From positions 919,501-983,500 of the forward strand of contig JAYKKM010000373.1 in NCBI GenBank assembly GCA_035772405.1: 64,000 nt of DNA. The letters are read 5' to 3'. The stretch comes from Chrysogorgia sp. JL179-B06 (taxonomy: Eukaryota > Cnidaria > Anthozoa > Scleralcyonacea > Chrysogorgiidae). Both the position numbers and the translations under genes were made by a program. This document shows positions 35,201 to 51,500 of this stretch, piece after piece (positions within the stretch are counted from its first letter, which is position 1; each line of letters opens with the position of its first letter). The notes under the pieces were generated by a model, which was given only the letters and a program-made list of their open reading frames with translations, made no database searches and had not been told where the DNA came from.

Positions 35201-35559
35201 AACGAGCAAATACAAGGCATTGAATAGCAAATACAAGGCATCAACGAGCAAATACAAGGCATTGACGAGCAAATACAATGCATTGACGAGCAAATACAAG
35301 GCATTGACGAGCAAATACAATGCATTGACTAGCAAATACAAGGCATTGACGAGCAAATACAAGGCATAGACGAGCAAATACAAGGCATGAACGAGTTTAC
35401 AAGGTATTGACGAGCAAATACAAGGCATTGACGAGCAAATACAAGGCATTGACTATCAAATACAAGGCATCAACGAGCAAATACAAGGCATAGACGAGCA
35501 AATACAAGGCATGAACGAGTTTACAAGGTATTGACGAGCAAATACAAGGCATTGACGAG

Positions 35560-37205
35560 CAAATACATGGCATTGAATAGCAAATACAAGGCATCAACGA
35601 GCAAATACAAGGCATTGACGAGCAAATACAAGGCATTGACGAACAAATACAAGGCATTGACGAGCAAATACAAGGCATTGACGAGCAAATACAAGGCATT
35701 GACCAGCAAATACAAGGCATTGACGAGCAAATACAAGGCATCAACGAGCAAATACAAGGCATCAACGAGCAAATACAAGGCATCAACGAGCAAATACGTG
35801 GCATCAACGAGCAAATACAAGGCATTGAGGAGCAAATACAAGGCATTGACGAGCAAATAGAAGGCATTGACTAGCAAATACAAGGCATTGACTAGCATAT
35901 ACAATGCATCGACGAGCAAATACAAGGCATTGACGAGCAAATACAAGGCATTGACGAGCAAATACAAGCCATTGACGAGCAAATACAAGGGATTGACGAG
36001 CAAATACAAGGCATTGACGAGCAAATACAAGGCATCAACGAGCAAATACAAGGCATTAACGAGCAAATACAATACATTGACGCAAATACAAGGCATTGAC
36101 TAGCAAATAGAAGGCATTGACCAGCAAATACAAGGCATTGACTAGCATATACAATGCATCGACGAGCAAATACAAGGCATCGACGAGAAAATACAAGGCA
36201 TTGACGAGCAAATACAAGGCATTGACGAGCAAATACAAGGCATCAACGAGCAAATACAAGGCATCAACGAGCAAATACAAGGCATCAACGAGCAAATACA
36301 AGGCATCAACGAGCAAATACAAGGCATTGAATAGCAAATACAAGGCATTGACGAGCAAATACAATGCATTGACTGGCAAATACAAGGCATTGGCGAGCAA
36401 ATACAAGGCATCAACGAGCAAATACATGGCATTGAATAGCAAATACAAGGCATCAACGAGCAAATACAAGGCATTGACGAGCAAATACAAGGCATTGACG
36501 AACAAATACAAGGCATTGACGAGCAAATACAAGGCATTGACGAGCAAATACAAGGCATTGACCAGCAAATACAAGGCATTGACGAGCAAATACAAGGCAT
36601 CAACGAGCAAATACAAGGCATCAACGAGCAAATACAAGGCATCAACGAGCAAATACGTGGCATCAACGAGCAAATACAAGGCATTGAGGAGCAAATACAA
36701 GGCATTGACGAGCAAATAGAAGGCATTGACTAGCAAATACAAGGCATTGACTAGCATATACAATGCATCGACGAGCAAATACAAGGCATTGACGAGCAAA
36801 TACAAGGCATTGACGAGCAAATACAAGCCATTGACGAGCAAATACAAGGGATTGACGAGCAAATACAAGGCATTGACGAGCAAATACAAGGCATCAACGA
36901 GCAAATACAAGGCATTAACGAGCAAATACAATACATTGACGCAAATACAAGGCATTGACTAGCAAATAGAAGGCATTGACCAGCAAATACAAGGCATTGA
37001 CTAGCATATACAATGCATCGACGAGCAAATACAAGGCATCGACGAGAAAATACAAGGCATTGACGAGCAAATACAAGGCATTGACGAGCAAATACAAGGC
37101 ATCAACGAGCAAATACAAGGCATCAACGAGCAAATACAAGGCATCAACGAGCAAATACAAGGCATCAACGAGCAAATACAAGGCATTGAATAGCAAATAC
37201 AAGGC
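35560..37205. repeat. 859-bp higher-order repeat
   Basis: The variant order of about 35560-36346 recurs at 36419-37205. Shared odd units are CAAATACGTGGC, CAATACATTGACGCAAATA (two bases short) and CAAATAGAAGGC. After 37205 the copies separate (GACGACCAAATACAAGTC in one only). Confidence 0.82.
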
Positions 37206-37907
37206 ATTGACGACCAAATACAAGTCATTGACGAGCAAATACAAGGCATCAACGAGCAAATACAAGGCATTGAATAGCAAATACAAGGCATCAACGAGCA
37301 AATACAAGGCATTGACGAGCAAATACAATGCATTGACGAGCAAATACAAGGCATTGACGAGCAAATACAAGGCATCGACGAGCAAATACAAGGCATGAAC
37401 GAGTTTACAAGGTATTGACGAGCAAATACAAGGCATTGACGAGCAAATACAAGGCATTGACTATCAAATACAAGGCATCAACGAGCAAATACAAGGCATT
37501 GACGAGCAAATACAAGGCATTGACTGGCAAATACAAGGCATTGACGAGCAAATACAAGGCATCAACGAGCAAATACAAGGCATTGAATAGCAAATACAAG
37601 GCATCAACGAGCAAATACAAGGCATTGACGAGCAAATACAAGGCATTGACGAACAAATACAATGCATTGACTAGCAAATACAAGGCATTGACGAGCAAAT
37701 ACAAGGCATCAACGAGCAAATACAAGGCATTGAATAGCAAATACAAGGCATCAACGAGCAATTACAAGGCATTGACGAGCAAATACAATGCATTGACGAG
37801 CAAATACAAGGCACTGACTAGCAAATACAAGGCATCAACGAGCAAATACAAGGCATTGACTAGCAAATACAAGGCATCAACGAGCAAATACAAGGCATTG
37901 ACGAGAA

Positions 37908-39660
37908 AATACAAGGCATTGACGAACAAATACAATGCATTGACGAGCAAATACAAGGCATTGACTAGCAAATACAAGGCATCAACGGGCAAATACAAGG
38001 CATTGACGTGCAAATACAATGCATCGACGGCAAATACAAGGCATCGACGAGTTTACAAGGCATCAACGAGCACATACAAGGCATTGACGAGCAAACACAA
38101 GGCATCAACGAGCAAATACAAGGCATTGACTAGCAAATACAAGGCATTGACGAGCAAATACAAGGCATTGACGAGCAAATACAAGGTATTGAGGAGCAAA
38201 TACAAGGCCTTGGATAGCAAATACAAGGCATGGACGGGCAAATACAAGGCATCAACGAGCAAATACAAGACATCAACGAGCAAATACAAGGCATCAACAA
38301 GAAAATACATGGCATCAATGAGCAAATACAAGGCATTGACGAGCAAATACAAGGCATTGACGAGCAAATACAAGGCATCGACTAGCAAATACAAGGCATT
38401 GACTAGCAAATACAAGGCATTGACTTGCCAAGGCATCGACGAGCAAATACAAGGCATTGACGAGCAAATACAAGACATTGACGAGCAAATACAAGGCACT
38501 GACTAGCAAATACAAGGCATTGACGAGCAAATACAATGCATCAACGAGCAAATACAAGGCATCAACGAGCAAATACAAGGCATTAAATAGCCAATACAAG
38601 GCATCAACGAGCAAATACAAGGCATTGACGAGCAAATGCAATGCATTGACGAGCAAATACAAGGCATTGACTAGCAAATACAAGGCATTGACGAGCAAAT
38701 ACAAGGCATTGACGAACAAATACAATGCATTGACGAGCAAATACAAGGCATTGACTAGCAAATACAAGGCATCAACGGGCAAATACAAGGCATTGACGTG
38801 CAAATACAATGCATCGACGGCAAATACAAGGCATCGACGAGTTTACAAGGCATCAACGAGCACATACAAGGCATTGACGAGCAAACACAAGGCATCAACG
38901 AGCAAATACAAGGCATTGACTAGCAAATACAAGGCATTGACGAGCAAATACAAGGCATTGACGAGCAAATACAAGGTATTGAGGAGCAAATACAAGGCCT
39001 TGGATAGCAAATACAAGGCATGGACGAGCAAATACAAGGCATCAACGAGCAAATACAAGACATCAACGAGCAAATACAAGGCATCAACAAGAAAATACAT
39101 GGCATCAATGAGCAAATACAAGGCATTGACGAGCAAATACAAGGCATTGACGAGCAAATACAAGGCATCGACTAGCAAATACAAGGCATTGACTAGCAAA
39201 TACAAGGCATTGACTTGCCAAGGCATCGACGAGCAAATACAAGGCATTGACGAGCAAATACAAGACATTGACGAGCAAATACAAGGCACTGACTAGCAAA
39301 TACAAGGCATTGACGAGCAAATACAAGGCATTGACTAGCAAATACAAGGCATCAACGGGCAAATACAAGGCATTGACGTGCAAATACAATGCATCGACGG
39401 CAAATACAAGGCATCGACGAGTTTACAAGGCATCAACGAGCACATACAAGGCATTGACGAGAAAACACAAGGCATCAACGAGCAAATACAAGGCATTGAC
39501 TAGCAAATACAAGGCATTGACGAGCAAATACAAGGCATTGACGAGCAAATACAAGGTATTGAGGAGCAAATACAAGGCCTTGGATAGCAAATACAAGGCA
39601 TGGACGAGCAAATACAAGGCATCAACGAGCAAATACAAGACATCAACGAGCAAATACAAG
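37908..39660. repeat. 790-bp higher-order repeat, three copies
   Basis: Two copies are offset by 790 bp (for example 38053 and 38843) and a third by 580 bp (39423), 210 bp or ten monomers less. Shared odd units are CGACGGCAAATAC, ATCGACGAGTTTACAAGG, GACTTGCCAAGG and CATCAACAAGAAAATAC. The third copy ends abruptly at CAAGAAAAATTGACG near 39671. Confidence 0.85.
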
Positions 39661-42588
39661 GCATCAACAAGAAAAATTGACGAGCAAATACAAGGCCTTG
39701 AATAGCAAATACAAGGCATTGACGAGCAAATACAAGGCATCGACGAGCAAATACAAGGCATTGACGAGCAAATACAAGGCATTGACTAGCAAATACAAGG
39801 CATTGACGAGCAAATACAAGACATTGACGAGCAAATACAAGGCATTGACTAGCAAATACAAGGCATTGACGAGCAAATACAAGGCATCAACGAGCAAATA
39901 CAAGGCATCAACGAGCAAATACAAGGCATTAAATAGCAAATACAAGGCATCAACGAGCAAATACAAGGCATTGACGAGCAAATGCAATGCATTGACGAGC
40001 AAATACAAGGCATTGACTAGCAAATACAAGGCATTGACGAGCAAATACAAGGCATTGACGAGCAAATAGAAGGCATCAACGAGCAAATACAAGGCATTGA
40101 ATAGCAAATACAAAGAATTGACGAGCAAATACAAGGCATCAACGAGCAAATACAAGGCATCAACGAGCAAATACAAGGCATCAACGAGCAGATACAAGGC
40201 ATCAACGAGCAAATACAAGGCATCAACGAGCACTTACAAGGCATTGACGAGCAAATACAAGGCATCAACGAGCAAATACAAGGCATTGACGAGCAAATAC
40301 AAGGCATTGACGAGCAAATACAATGCATCGACGAGCAAATACAAGGCATCGACGAGCAAATACAAGGCATCGACGAGCAAATACAAGGCATCGACGAGCA
40401 AATACAAGGCATGAACGAGTTTACAAGGCATTGGCGAGCAAATACAAGGCATTGACGAGCAAATACAAGGCATTGACGAGCAAATAGAAGCGATCAACAA
40501 GCAAATACAAAGCATTGACGAGCAAATACAAGGCATGAACGAGTTCACAAGGCATTGACGAGCAAATACAAGGCATAGACGAGCAAATACAAGGCATTGA
40601 CGAAGAAATACAAGCCATTGACGAGCAAATACAAGGCATTGACCAGCAAATACAAGGCATTGACGAGCAAATACAAGGCATCAACGAGCAAATACAAGGC
40701 ATCAACGAGCAAATACAAGGTATCAACGAGCAAATACAAGGCATCAACGAGCAAATACAAGGGATTGACGAGAAAATACAAGGCATTGAAGAGCAAATAC
40801 AAGGCATCAACGAGCAAATACAAGGCATTAACGAGCAAATACAATACATTGACGAGCAAATACAAGGCATTGACTAGCAAATACAAGGCATTGACTAGCA
40901 AATACAATGCATTGACGAGCAAATACAAGGCATTGACGAGCAAATACAAGGTATTGAGGAGCAAATACAAGGCATTGACTAGCAAATACAATGCATCGAC
41001 GAGCAAATACAAGGCATCGACGAGCAAATACAAGGCATTGACGAGCAAATACAAGGCATTGACCAGCAAATACAAGGCATTGACGAGCAAATACAAGGGA
41101 TTGACGAGCAAATACAAGGCATTGACGAGCAAATACAAGGCATCAACGAGCAAATACAAGGCATTAACGAGCAAATACAATACATTGACGAGCAAATACA
41201 AAGCATTGACTAGCAAATACAAGGCAACAACGAGCAAATACAAGGCATTGACTAGCAAACACAAGGCATTGACGAGCAAATACAAGTCATTGACGAGCAA
41301 ATACAAGGCATCAACGAGCAAATACAAGGCATTGAATAGCAAATACAAGGCATCAACGAGCAAATACAAGGCATTGAAGAGCAAATACAATGCATTGACG
41401 AGCAAATACAAGGCATTGACGAGCAAATACAATGCATTGACTAGCAAATACAAGGCATTGACGAGCAAATAGAAGGCATCAACGAGCAAATACAAGGCAT
41501 TGAATAGCAAATACAAGGCATCAACGAGCAATTACAAGGCATTGACGAGCAAATACAATGCATTGACGAGCAAATACAAGGCACTCACTAGCAAATACAA
41601 GGCATCAACGAGCTAATACAAGGCATTGACTAGCAAATACAACGCATCAACGAGCAAATACAAGGCATTGACGAGCAAATACAAGGCATTGACGAACAAA
41701 TACAATGCATTGACGAGCAAATACAAGGCATTGACTAGCAAATACAAGGCATCAACGGGCAAATACATGGCATTGACGTGCAAATACTATGCATCGACGG
41801 CAAATACAAGGCATCGACGAGTTTACAAGGCATCAACGAGCACATACAAGGCATTGACGAGCAAACACAAGGCATCAACGAGCAAATACAAGGCATTGAC
41901 TAGCAAATACAATGCATTGACGAGCAAATACAAGGCATTGACTAGCAAATCAATGCATTGATGAGCAAATACAAGGCATTGACGAGCAAATACAATGCAT
42001 CGACGAGCAAATACAAGGCATCGACGAGCAAATACAAGGCATCGACGAGCAAATACAAGGCATGAACGAGCAATACAAGGCATTGGCGAGCAAATACAAG
42101 GCATTGACGAGCAAATACAAGGCATTGACGAGCAAATACAAGGCATTGACGAGCAAATACAAGGCATTGACAGCAAATACAAAGAATTGACGAGCAAATA
42201 CAAGGCATGAACGAGTTTACAAGGCATTGACGAGCAAATACAAGGCATTGACGAGCAAATACAAGGCATTGACGAGCAAATACAAGGCATTGACGAGCAA
42301 ATACAAGGCATTGACGAGCAAATACAAGGCATTGACGAGCAAATACAAGGCATCGACGAGCAAATACAAGGCATCGACGAGCAAATACAAGGCATGACGA
42401 GCAAATACAAACGAGCAAGTCATTGGCGAGCAAATACAAGGCATTGACGAGCAAATACAAGGCATTGACGAGCAAATAGAAGGGATCAACAAGCAAATAC
42501 AAAGCATTGACGAGCAAATACAAGGCATGAACGAGTTTACAAGGCATTGACGAGCAAATACAAGGCATAGACGAGCAAATACAAGGCA

Positions 42589-45500
42589 TTGACGAGGAAA
42601 TACAAGCCATTGACGAGCAAATACAAGGCATTGACCAGCAAATACAAGGCATTTACGAGCAAATACAAGGCATCAACGAGCAAATACAAGGCATCAACGA
42701 GCAAATACAAGGCATCAACGAGCAAATACAAGGCATCAACGAGCAAATACAAGGCATTGACGAGCAAATACAAGGCATTGAAGAGCAAATACAAGGCATC
42801 AACGAGCAAATACAAGGCATTAACGAGCAAATACAATACATTGACGAGCAAATACAAGGCATCAACGAGCAAATACAAGGCATCAACGAGCAAATACAAG
42901 GCATTGACTAGCAAATACAAGTCATTGACGAGCAAATACAAGTCATTGACGAGCAAATACAAGGCATCAACGAGCAAATACAAGGCATCAACGAGCAAAT
43001 ACAAGGCATCAACGAGCAAATACAATGCATTGACGAGCAAATACAATGCATTGACGAGCAAATACAAGGAATTGACTAGCAAATACAAGGCATCAACGAG
43101 CAAATACAAGGCATTGACTAGCAAATACAATGCATTGACGAGCAAATACAAGGCATTGACGAGCAAATACAAGGCATCGAGGAGCAAATACAAGGCATTG
43201 ACTAGCAAATACAAGGCATTGACGAGCAAATACAAGGCATTGACGAGCAAATACAAGGCATTGACGAGCAAATACAAGGCATTGACGAGCAAATACAAGG
43301 CATCAACGAGCAAATACAAGGCATTGACGAGCAAATACAAGGCATCAACGAGCAAATACAAGGCATTGACGAGCAAATACAAGGCATCAACGAGCAAATA
43401 CAAGGCATTGACGAGCAAATACAAGGCATGAACGAAATACAAGGCATCAACGAGCAAATACAAGGCATTGACGAGCAAATACAAGGCATTGACGAGCAAA
43501 TACAAGGCATCAACGAGCAAATACAAGGCATTGACTAGCAAATACAATGCATTGACGAGCAAATACAAGGCATTGACGAGCAAATACAAGGCATTGACGA
43601 GCAAATACAAGGCATTGACTAGCAAATACAAGGCATCGACGAGCAAATACAAGGCATCGACGAGCAAATACAAGGCATTGACGAGCAAATACAAGGCATT
43701 GACGAGCCAAATACAAGGCATTGACCAGCAAATACAAGGCAAATTGACAGCAAATACAAGGCATTGACTAGCAAATACAATGCATCGACGAGCAAATACA
43801 AGGCATTGACGAGCAAATACAAGGCATTGACGAGCAAATACAAGGCATTGACGAGCAAATACAAGGCATTGACCAGCAAATACAAGGCATCAACGAGCAA
43901 ATACATGGCATCAACGAGCAAATACAAGGCATTGACGAGCAAATACAAGGCATTGACGAGCAAATACAAGGCATTGACCAGCAAATACAAGGCATCAACG
44001 AGCAAATACAAGGCATCGACGAGCAAATACAAGGCATGAACGAGTTTACAAGGCATTGGCGAGCAAATACAAGGCATTGACGAGCAAATACAAGGCATTG
44101 ACGAGCAAATAGAAGCGATCAACAAGCAAATACAAAGAATTGACGAGCAAATACAAGGCATGAACGAGTTTACAAGGCATTGACGAGCAAATACAAGGCA
44201 TAGACGAGCAAATACAAGGCATTGACGAGGAAATACAAGCCATTGACGAGCAAATACAAGGCATTGACGAGCAAATACAAGGCATCGACGAGCAAATACA
44301 AGGCATCGACGAGCAAATACAAGGCATGAACGAGTTTACAAGTCATTGGCGAGCAAATACAAGGCATTGACGAGCAAATACAAGGCATTGACGAGCAAAT
44401 ACAAGGCATTGACGAGGAAATACAAGCCATTGACGAGCAAATACAAGGCATTGACCAGCAAATACAAGGCATTGACGAGCAAATACAAGGCATCAACGAG
44501 CAAATATAAGGCATCAACGAGCAAATACAAGGCATCAACGAGCAAATACAAGGCATCAACGAGCAAATGCAAGGGATTGACGAGCAAATACAAGGCATTG
44601 AAGAGCAAATACAAGGCATCAACGAGCAAATACAAGGCATTAACGAGCAAATACAATACATTGACGAGCAAATACAAGGCATCAACGAGCAAATACAAGG
44701 CATCAACGAGCAAATACAAGGCATTGACTAGCAAATACAAGTCATTGACGAGCAAATACAAGTCATTGACGAGCAAATACAAGGCATCAACGAGCAAATA
44801 CAAGGCATCAACGAGCAAATACAAGGCATCAACGAGCAAATACAATGCATTGACGAGCAAATACAATGCATTGACGAGCAAATACAAGGAATTGACTAGC
44901 AAATACAAGGCATCAACGAGCAAATACAAGGCATTGACTAGCAAATACAATGCATTGACGAGCAAATACAAGGCATTGACGAGCAAATACAAGGTATTGA
45001 GGAGCAAATACAAGGCATTGACTAGCAAATACAATGCATCGACGAGCAAATACAAGGCATCGACGAGCAAATACAAGGCATTGACGAGCAAATACAAGGC
45101 ATTGACGAGCAAATACAAGGCATTGACCAGCAAATACAAGGCATCAACGAGCAAATACATGGCATCAACGAGCAAATACAAGGCATTGACGAGCAAATAC
45201 AAGGCATTGGCGAGCAAATAGAAGGCATTGACTAGCAAATACAAGGCATTGACTAGCATATACAATGCATCGACGAGCAAATACAAGGCATCGACGAGAA
45301 AATACAAGGCATTGACTAGCAAATACAAGGCATTGACGAGCAAATACAAGGGATTGACGAGCAAATACAAGGCATTGACGAGCAAATACAAGGCATCAAC
45401 GAGCAAATACAAGGCATTAACGAGCAAATACAATACATTGACGAGCAAATACAAAGCATTGACTAGCAAATACAAGGCATCAACGAGCAAATACAAGGCA

Positions 45501-48500
45501 TTGAATAGCAAATACAAGGCATCAACGAGCAAATACAAGGCATTGACGAGCAAATACAATGCATTGACGAGCAAATACAAGGCATTGACGAGCAAATACA
45601 ATGCATTAACTAGCAAATACAAGGCATTGACGAGCAAATACAAGGCATCGACGAGCAAATACAAGGCATGAACGAGTTTACAAGGTATTGACGAGCAAAT
45701 ACAAGGCATTGACGAGCAAATACAAGGCATTGACGAGCAAATACAAAGCATTGACTAACAAATACACGGCATCAACGAGCAAATACAAGGCATTGAATAG
45801 CAAATACAAGGCATCAACGAGCAAATACAAGGCATTGACGAGCAAATACAATGCATTGACGAGCAAATACAAGGCATTGACGAGCAAATACAATGCATTG
45901 ACTAGCAAATACAAGGCATTGACGAGCAAATACAAGGCATCGACGAGCAAATACAAGGCATGAACGAGCTTACAAGGTATTGACGAGCAAATACAAGGCA
46001 TTGACGAGCAAATACAAGGCATTGACTATCAAATACAAGGCATCAACGAGCAAATACAAGGCATTGACGAGCAAATACAATGCATTGACTAGCAAATACA
46101 AGGCATTGACGAGCAAATACAAGGCATCAACGAGCAAATACAAGGCATTGAATAGCAAATACAAGGCATCAACGAGCAATTACAAGGCATTGACGAGCAA
46201 ATACAATGCATTGACGAGCAAATACAAGGCACTGACTAGCAAATACAAGGCATCAACGAGCAAATACAAGGCATTGACTAGCAAATACAAGGCATCAACG
46301 AGCAAATACAAGGCATTGACGAGCAAATACAAGGCATTGACGAACAAATACAATGCATTGACGAGCAAATACAAGGCATTGACTAGCAAATACAAGGCAT
46401 CAACGGGCAAATACAAGGCATTGACGTGCAAATACAATGCATCGACGGCAAATACAAGGCATCGACGAGTTTACAAGGCATCAACGAGCACATACAAGGC
46501 ATTGACGAGCAAACACAAGGCATCAACGAGCAAATACAAGGCATTGACTAGCAAATACAAGGCCTTGAATAGCAAATACAAGGCACTGTCGAGCAAATAC
46601 AAGGTATTGCGGAGCAAATACAAGGCCTTGGATAGCAAATACAAGGCATGGACGAGCAAATACAAGGCATCAACGAGCAAATACAAGACATCAACGAGCA
46701 AATACAAGGCATCAACAAGAAAATACATGGCATCAACGAGCACATACAAGGCATTGACGAGCAAACACAAGGCATCAACGAGCAAATACAAGGCATTGAC
46801 TAGCAAATACAAGGCCTTGAATAGCAAATACAAGGCACTGTCGAGCAAATACAAGGCATCGACGAGCAAATACAAGGCATCAACGAGCAAATACAAGGCA
46901 TCAACGAGCAAATACAAGGCATCAACGAGCAAATACAAGGCATCAACGAGCAAATACAAGGCATTAAATAGCAAATACAAGGCATCAACGAGCAAATACA
47001 AGGCATTGACGAGCAAATACAATGCATTGACGAGCAAATACAAGGCATTGACTAGCAAATACAAGGCATTGACGAGCAAATACAAGGCATTGACGAGCAA
47101 ATAGAAGGCATCAACGAGCAAATACAAGGCATTGAACAGCAAATACAAAGAATTGACGAGCAAATACAAGGCATCAACGAGAAAATACAAGGCATCAACG
47201 AGCAAATACAAGGCATCAACGAGCAGATACAAGGCATCAACGAGCAGATACAAGGCATCAACGAGCAAATACAAGGCATCAACGAGCACTTACAAGGCAT
47301 TGACGAGCAAATACAAGGCATTGACGAGCAAATGCAATGCATTGACGAGCAAATACAAGGCATTGACTAGCAAATACAAGGCATTGACGAGCAAATACAA
47401 GGCATTGTCGAGCAAATAGAAGGCATCAACGAGCAAATACAAGGCATTGAACAGCAAATACAAATAATTGACGAGCAAATACAAGGCATCAACGAGCAAA
47501 TACAAGGCATCAACGAGCAAATACAAGGCATCAACGAGCAGATACAAGGCATCAATGAGCAAATACAAGGCATTGACGAGCAAATACAATGCATTGACGA
47601 GCAAATACAAGGCATTGACAAGCAAATACAAGGCCTTGAATAGCAAATACAAGGCACTGACGAGCAAATACAAGGCATCGACGAGCAAATACAAGGCATC
47701 AACGAGCAAATACAAGGCATCAATGAGCAAATACAAGGCATCAACGAGCAAATACAAGGCATCAACGAGCAAATACAAGGCATTAAATAGCAAATACAAG
47801 GCATCAACGAGCAAATACAAGGCATTGACGAGCAAATGCAATGCATTTACGAGCAAATACAAGGCATTGACTAGCAAATACAAGGCATTGACGAGCAAAT
47901 ACAAGGCATTTAAGAGCAAATAGAAGGCATCAACGAGCAAATACAAGGCATTGAACAGCAAATACAAATAATTGACGAGCAAATACAAGGCATCAACGAG
48001 CAAATACAAGGCATCAACGAGCAAATACAAGGCATCAACGAGCAGATACAAGGCATCAACGAGCAAATACAAGGCATCAACGAGCACTTACAAGGCATTG
48101 ACGAGCAAATACAAGGCATCAGCGAACAAATACAAGGCATTGACGAGCAAATACAATGCATTGACGAGCAAATATAAGGCATTGACTAGCAAATACTATG
48201 CATCGACGAGCAAATACAAGGCAATGACTGGCAAATACTAGGCATTGACGAGCAAATACAAGGCATTGACTAACAAATCAATGCATTGATGAGCAAATAC
48301 AAGGCATTGACGAGCAAATACAATGCATCGACGAGCAAATACAAGGCATCGACGAGCAAATACAAGGCATCGACGAGCAAATACAAGGCATCGACGAGCA
48401 AATACAAGGCATGAACGAGTTTACAAGGCATTGGCGAGCAAATACAAGGCATTGACGAGCAAATACAAGGCATTGACGAGCAAATAGAAGCGATCAACAA

Positions 48501-51500
48501 GCAAATACAAAGAATTGACGAGCAAATACAAGGCATGAACGAGTTTACAAGGCATTGACGAGCAAATACAAGGCATAGACGAGCAAATACAAGGCATTGA
48601 CGAGGAAATACAAGCCATTGACGAGCAAATACAAGGCATTGAGGAGCAAATACAAGGCATCGACGAGCAAATACAAGGCATCGACGAGCAAATACAAGGC
48701 ATGAACGAGTTTGCAAGGCATTGGCGAGCAAATACAAGGCATTGACGAGCAAATACAAGGCATTGACGAGCAAATAGAAGCGATCAACAAGCAAATACAA
48801 ATAATTGACGAGCAAATACAAGGCATGAACGAGTTTACAAGGCATTGACGAGCAAATACAAGGCATAGACGAGCAAATACAAGGCATTGACGAGGAAATA
48901 CAAGCCATTGACGAGCAAATACAAGGCATTGACCAGCAAATACAAGGCATTGACGAGCAAATACAAGGCATCAACGAGCAAATATAAGGCATCAACGAGC
49001 AAATACAAGGCATCAACGAGCAAATACAAGGCATCAACGAGCAAATGCAAGGGATTGACGAGCAAATACAAGGCATTGAAGAGCAAATACAAGGCATCAA
49101 CGAGCAAATACAAGGCATTAACGAGCAAATACAATACATTGACGAGCAAATACAAGGCATCAACGAGCAAATACAAGGCATCAACGAGCAAATACAAGGC
49201 ATTGACTAGCAAATACAAGTCATTGACGAGCAAATACAAGTCATTGACGAGCAAATACAAGGCATCAACGAGCAAATACAAGGCATCAACGAGCAAATAC
49301 AAGGCATCAACGAGCAAATACAATGCATTGACGAGCAAATACAATGCATTGACGAGCAAATACAAGGAATTGACTAGCAAATACAAGGCATCAACGAGCA
49401 AATACAAGGTATTGACTAGCAAATACAATGCATTGACGAGCAAATACAAGGCATTGACGAGCAAATACAAGGTATTGAGGAGCAAATACAAGGCATTGAC
49501 TAGCAAATACAATGCATCGACGAGCAAATACAAGGCATCGACGAGCAAATACAAGGCATTGACGAGCAAATACAAGGCATTGACGAGCAAATACAAGGCA
49601 TTGACCAGCAAATACAAGGCATCAACGAGCAAATACATGGCATCAACGAGCAAATACAAGGCATTGACGAGCAAATACAAGGCATTGACGAGCAAATAGA
49701 AGGCTTTGACTAGCAAATACAAGGCATTGACTAGCATATACAATGCATTGACGAGCAAATACAAGGCATCGACGAGAAAATACAAGGCATTGACTAGCAA
49801 ATACAAGGCATTGACGAGCAAATACAAGGGATTGACGAGCAAATACAAGGCATTGACGAGCAAATACAAGGCATCAACGAGCAAATACAAGGCATTAACG
49901 AGCAAATACAATACATTGACGAGCAAATACAAAGCATTGACTAGCAAATACAAGGCATCAACGAGCAAATACAAGGCATTGAATAGCAAATACAAGGCAT
50001 CAACGAGCAAATACAAGGCATTGACGAGCAAATACAATGCATTGACGAGCAAATACAAGGCATTGACGAGCAAATACAATGCATTAACTAGCAAATACAA
50101 GGCATTGACGAGCAAATACAAGGCATCGACGAGCAAATACAAGGCATGAACGAGTTTACAAGGTATTGACGAGCAAATACAAGGCATTGACGAGCAAATA
50201 CAAGGCATTGACGAGCAAATACAAAGCATTGACTAACAAATACACGGCATCAACGAGCAAATACAAGGCATTGAATAGCAAATACAAGGCATCAACGAGC
50301 AAATACAAGGCATTGACGAGCAAATACAATGCATTGACGAGCAAATACAAGGCATTGACGAGCAAATACAATGCATTGACTAGCAAATACAAGGCATTGA
50401 CGAGCAAATACAAGGCATCGACGAGCAAATACAAGGCATGAACGAGATTACAAGGTATTGACGAGCAAATACAAGGCATTGACGAGCAAATACAAGGCAT
50501 TGACTATCAAATACAAGGCATCAACGAGCAAATACAAGGCATTGACGAGCAAATACAATGCATTGACTAGCAAATACAAGGCATTGACGAGCAAATACAA
50601 GGCATCAACGAGCAAATACAAGGCATTGAATAGCAAATACAAGGCATCAGCGAGCAATTACAAGGCATTGACGAGCAAATACAATGCATTGACGAGCAAA
50701 TACAAGGCACTGACTAGCAAATACAAGGCATCAACGAGCAAATACAAGGCATTGACTAGCAAATACAACGCATCAACGAGCAAATACAAGGCATTGACGA
50801 GCAAATACAAGGCATTGACGAACAAATACAATGCATTGACGAGCAAATACAAGGCATTGACTAGCAAACACAAGGCATCAACGGGCAAATACAAGGCATT
50901 GACGTGCAAATACAATGCATCGACGGCAAATACAAGGCATCGACGAGTTTACAAGGCATCAACGAGCACATACAAGGCATTGACGAGCAAACACAAGGCA
51001 TCAACGAGCAAATACAAGGCATTGACTAGCAAATACAAGGCATTGACGAGCAAATACAAGGCATTGACGAGCAAATACAAGGTATTGCGGAGCAAATACA
51101 AGGCCTTGGATAGCAAATACAAGGCATGGACGAGCAAATACAAGGCATCAACGAGCAAATACAAGACATCAACGAGCAAATACAAGGCATCAACAAGAAA
51201 ATACATGGCATCAATGAGCAAATACAAGGCATTGACGAGCAAATACAATGCATTGACGAGCAAATACAAGGCATTGACAAGCAAATACAAGGCCTTGAAT
51301 AGCAAATACAAGGCACTGACGAGCAAATACAAGGCATCGACGAGCAAATACAAGGCATCAACGAGCAAATACAAGGCATCAACGAGCAAATACAAGGCAT
51401 CAACGAGCAAATACAAGGCATCAACGAGCAAATACAAGGCATTGACGAGCAAATGCAATGCATTGACGAGCAAATACAAGGCATTGACTAGCAAATACAA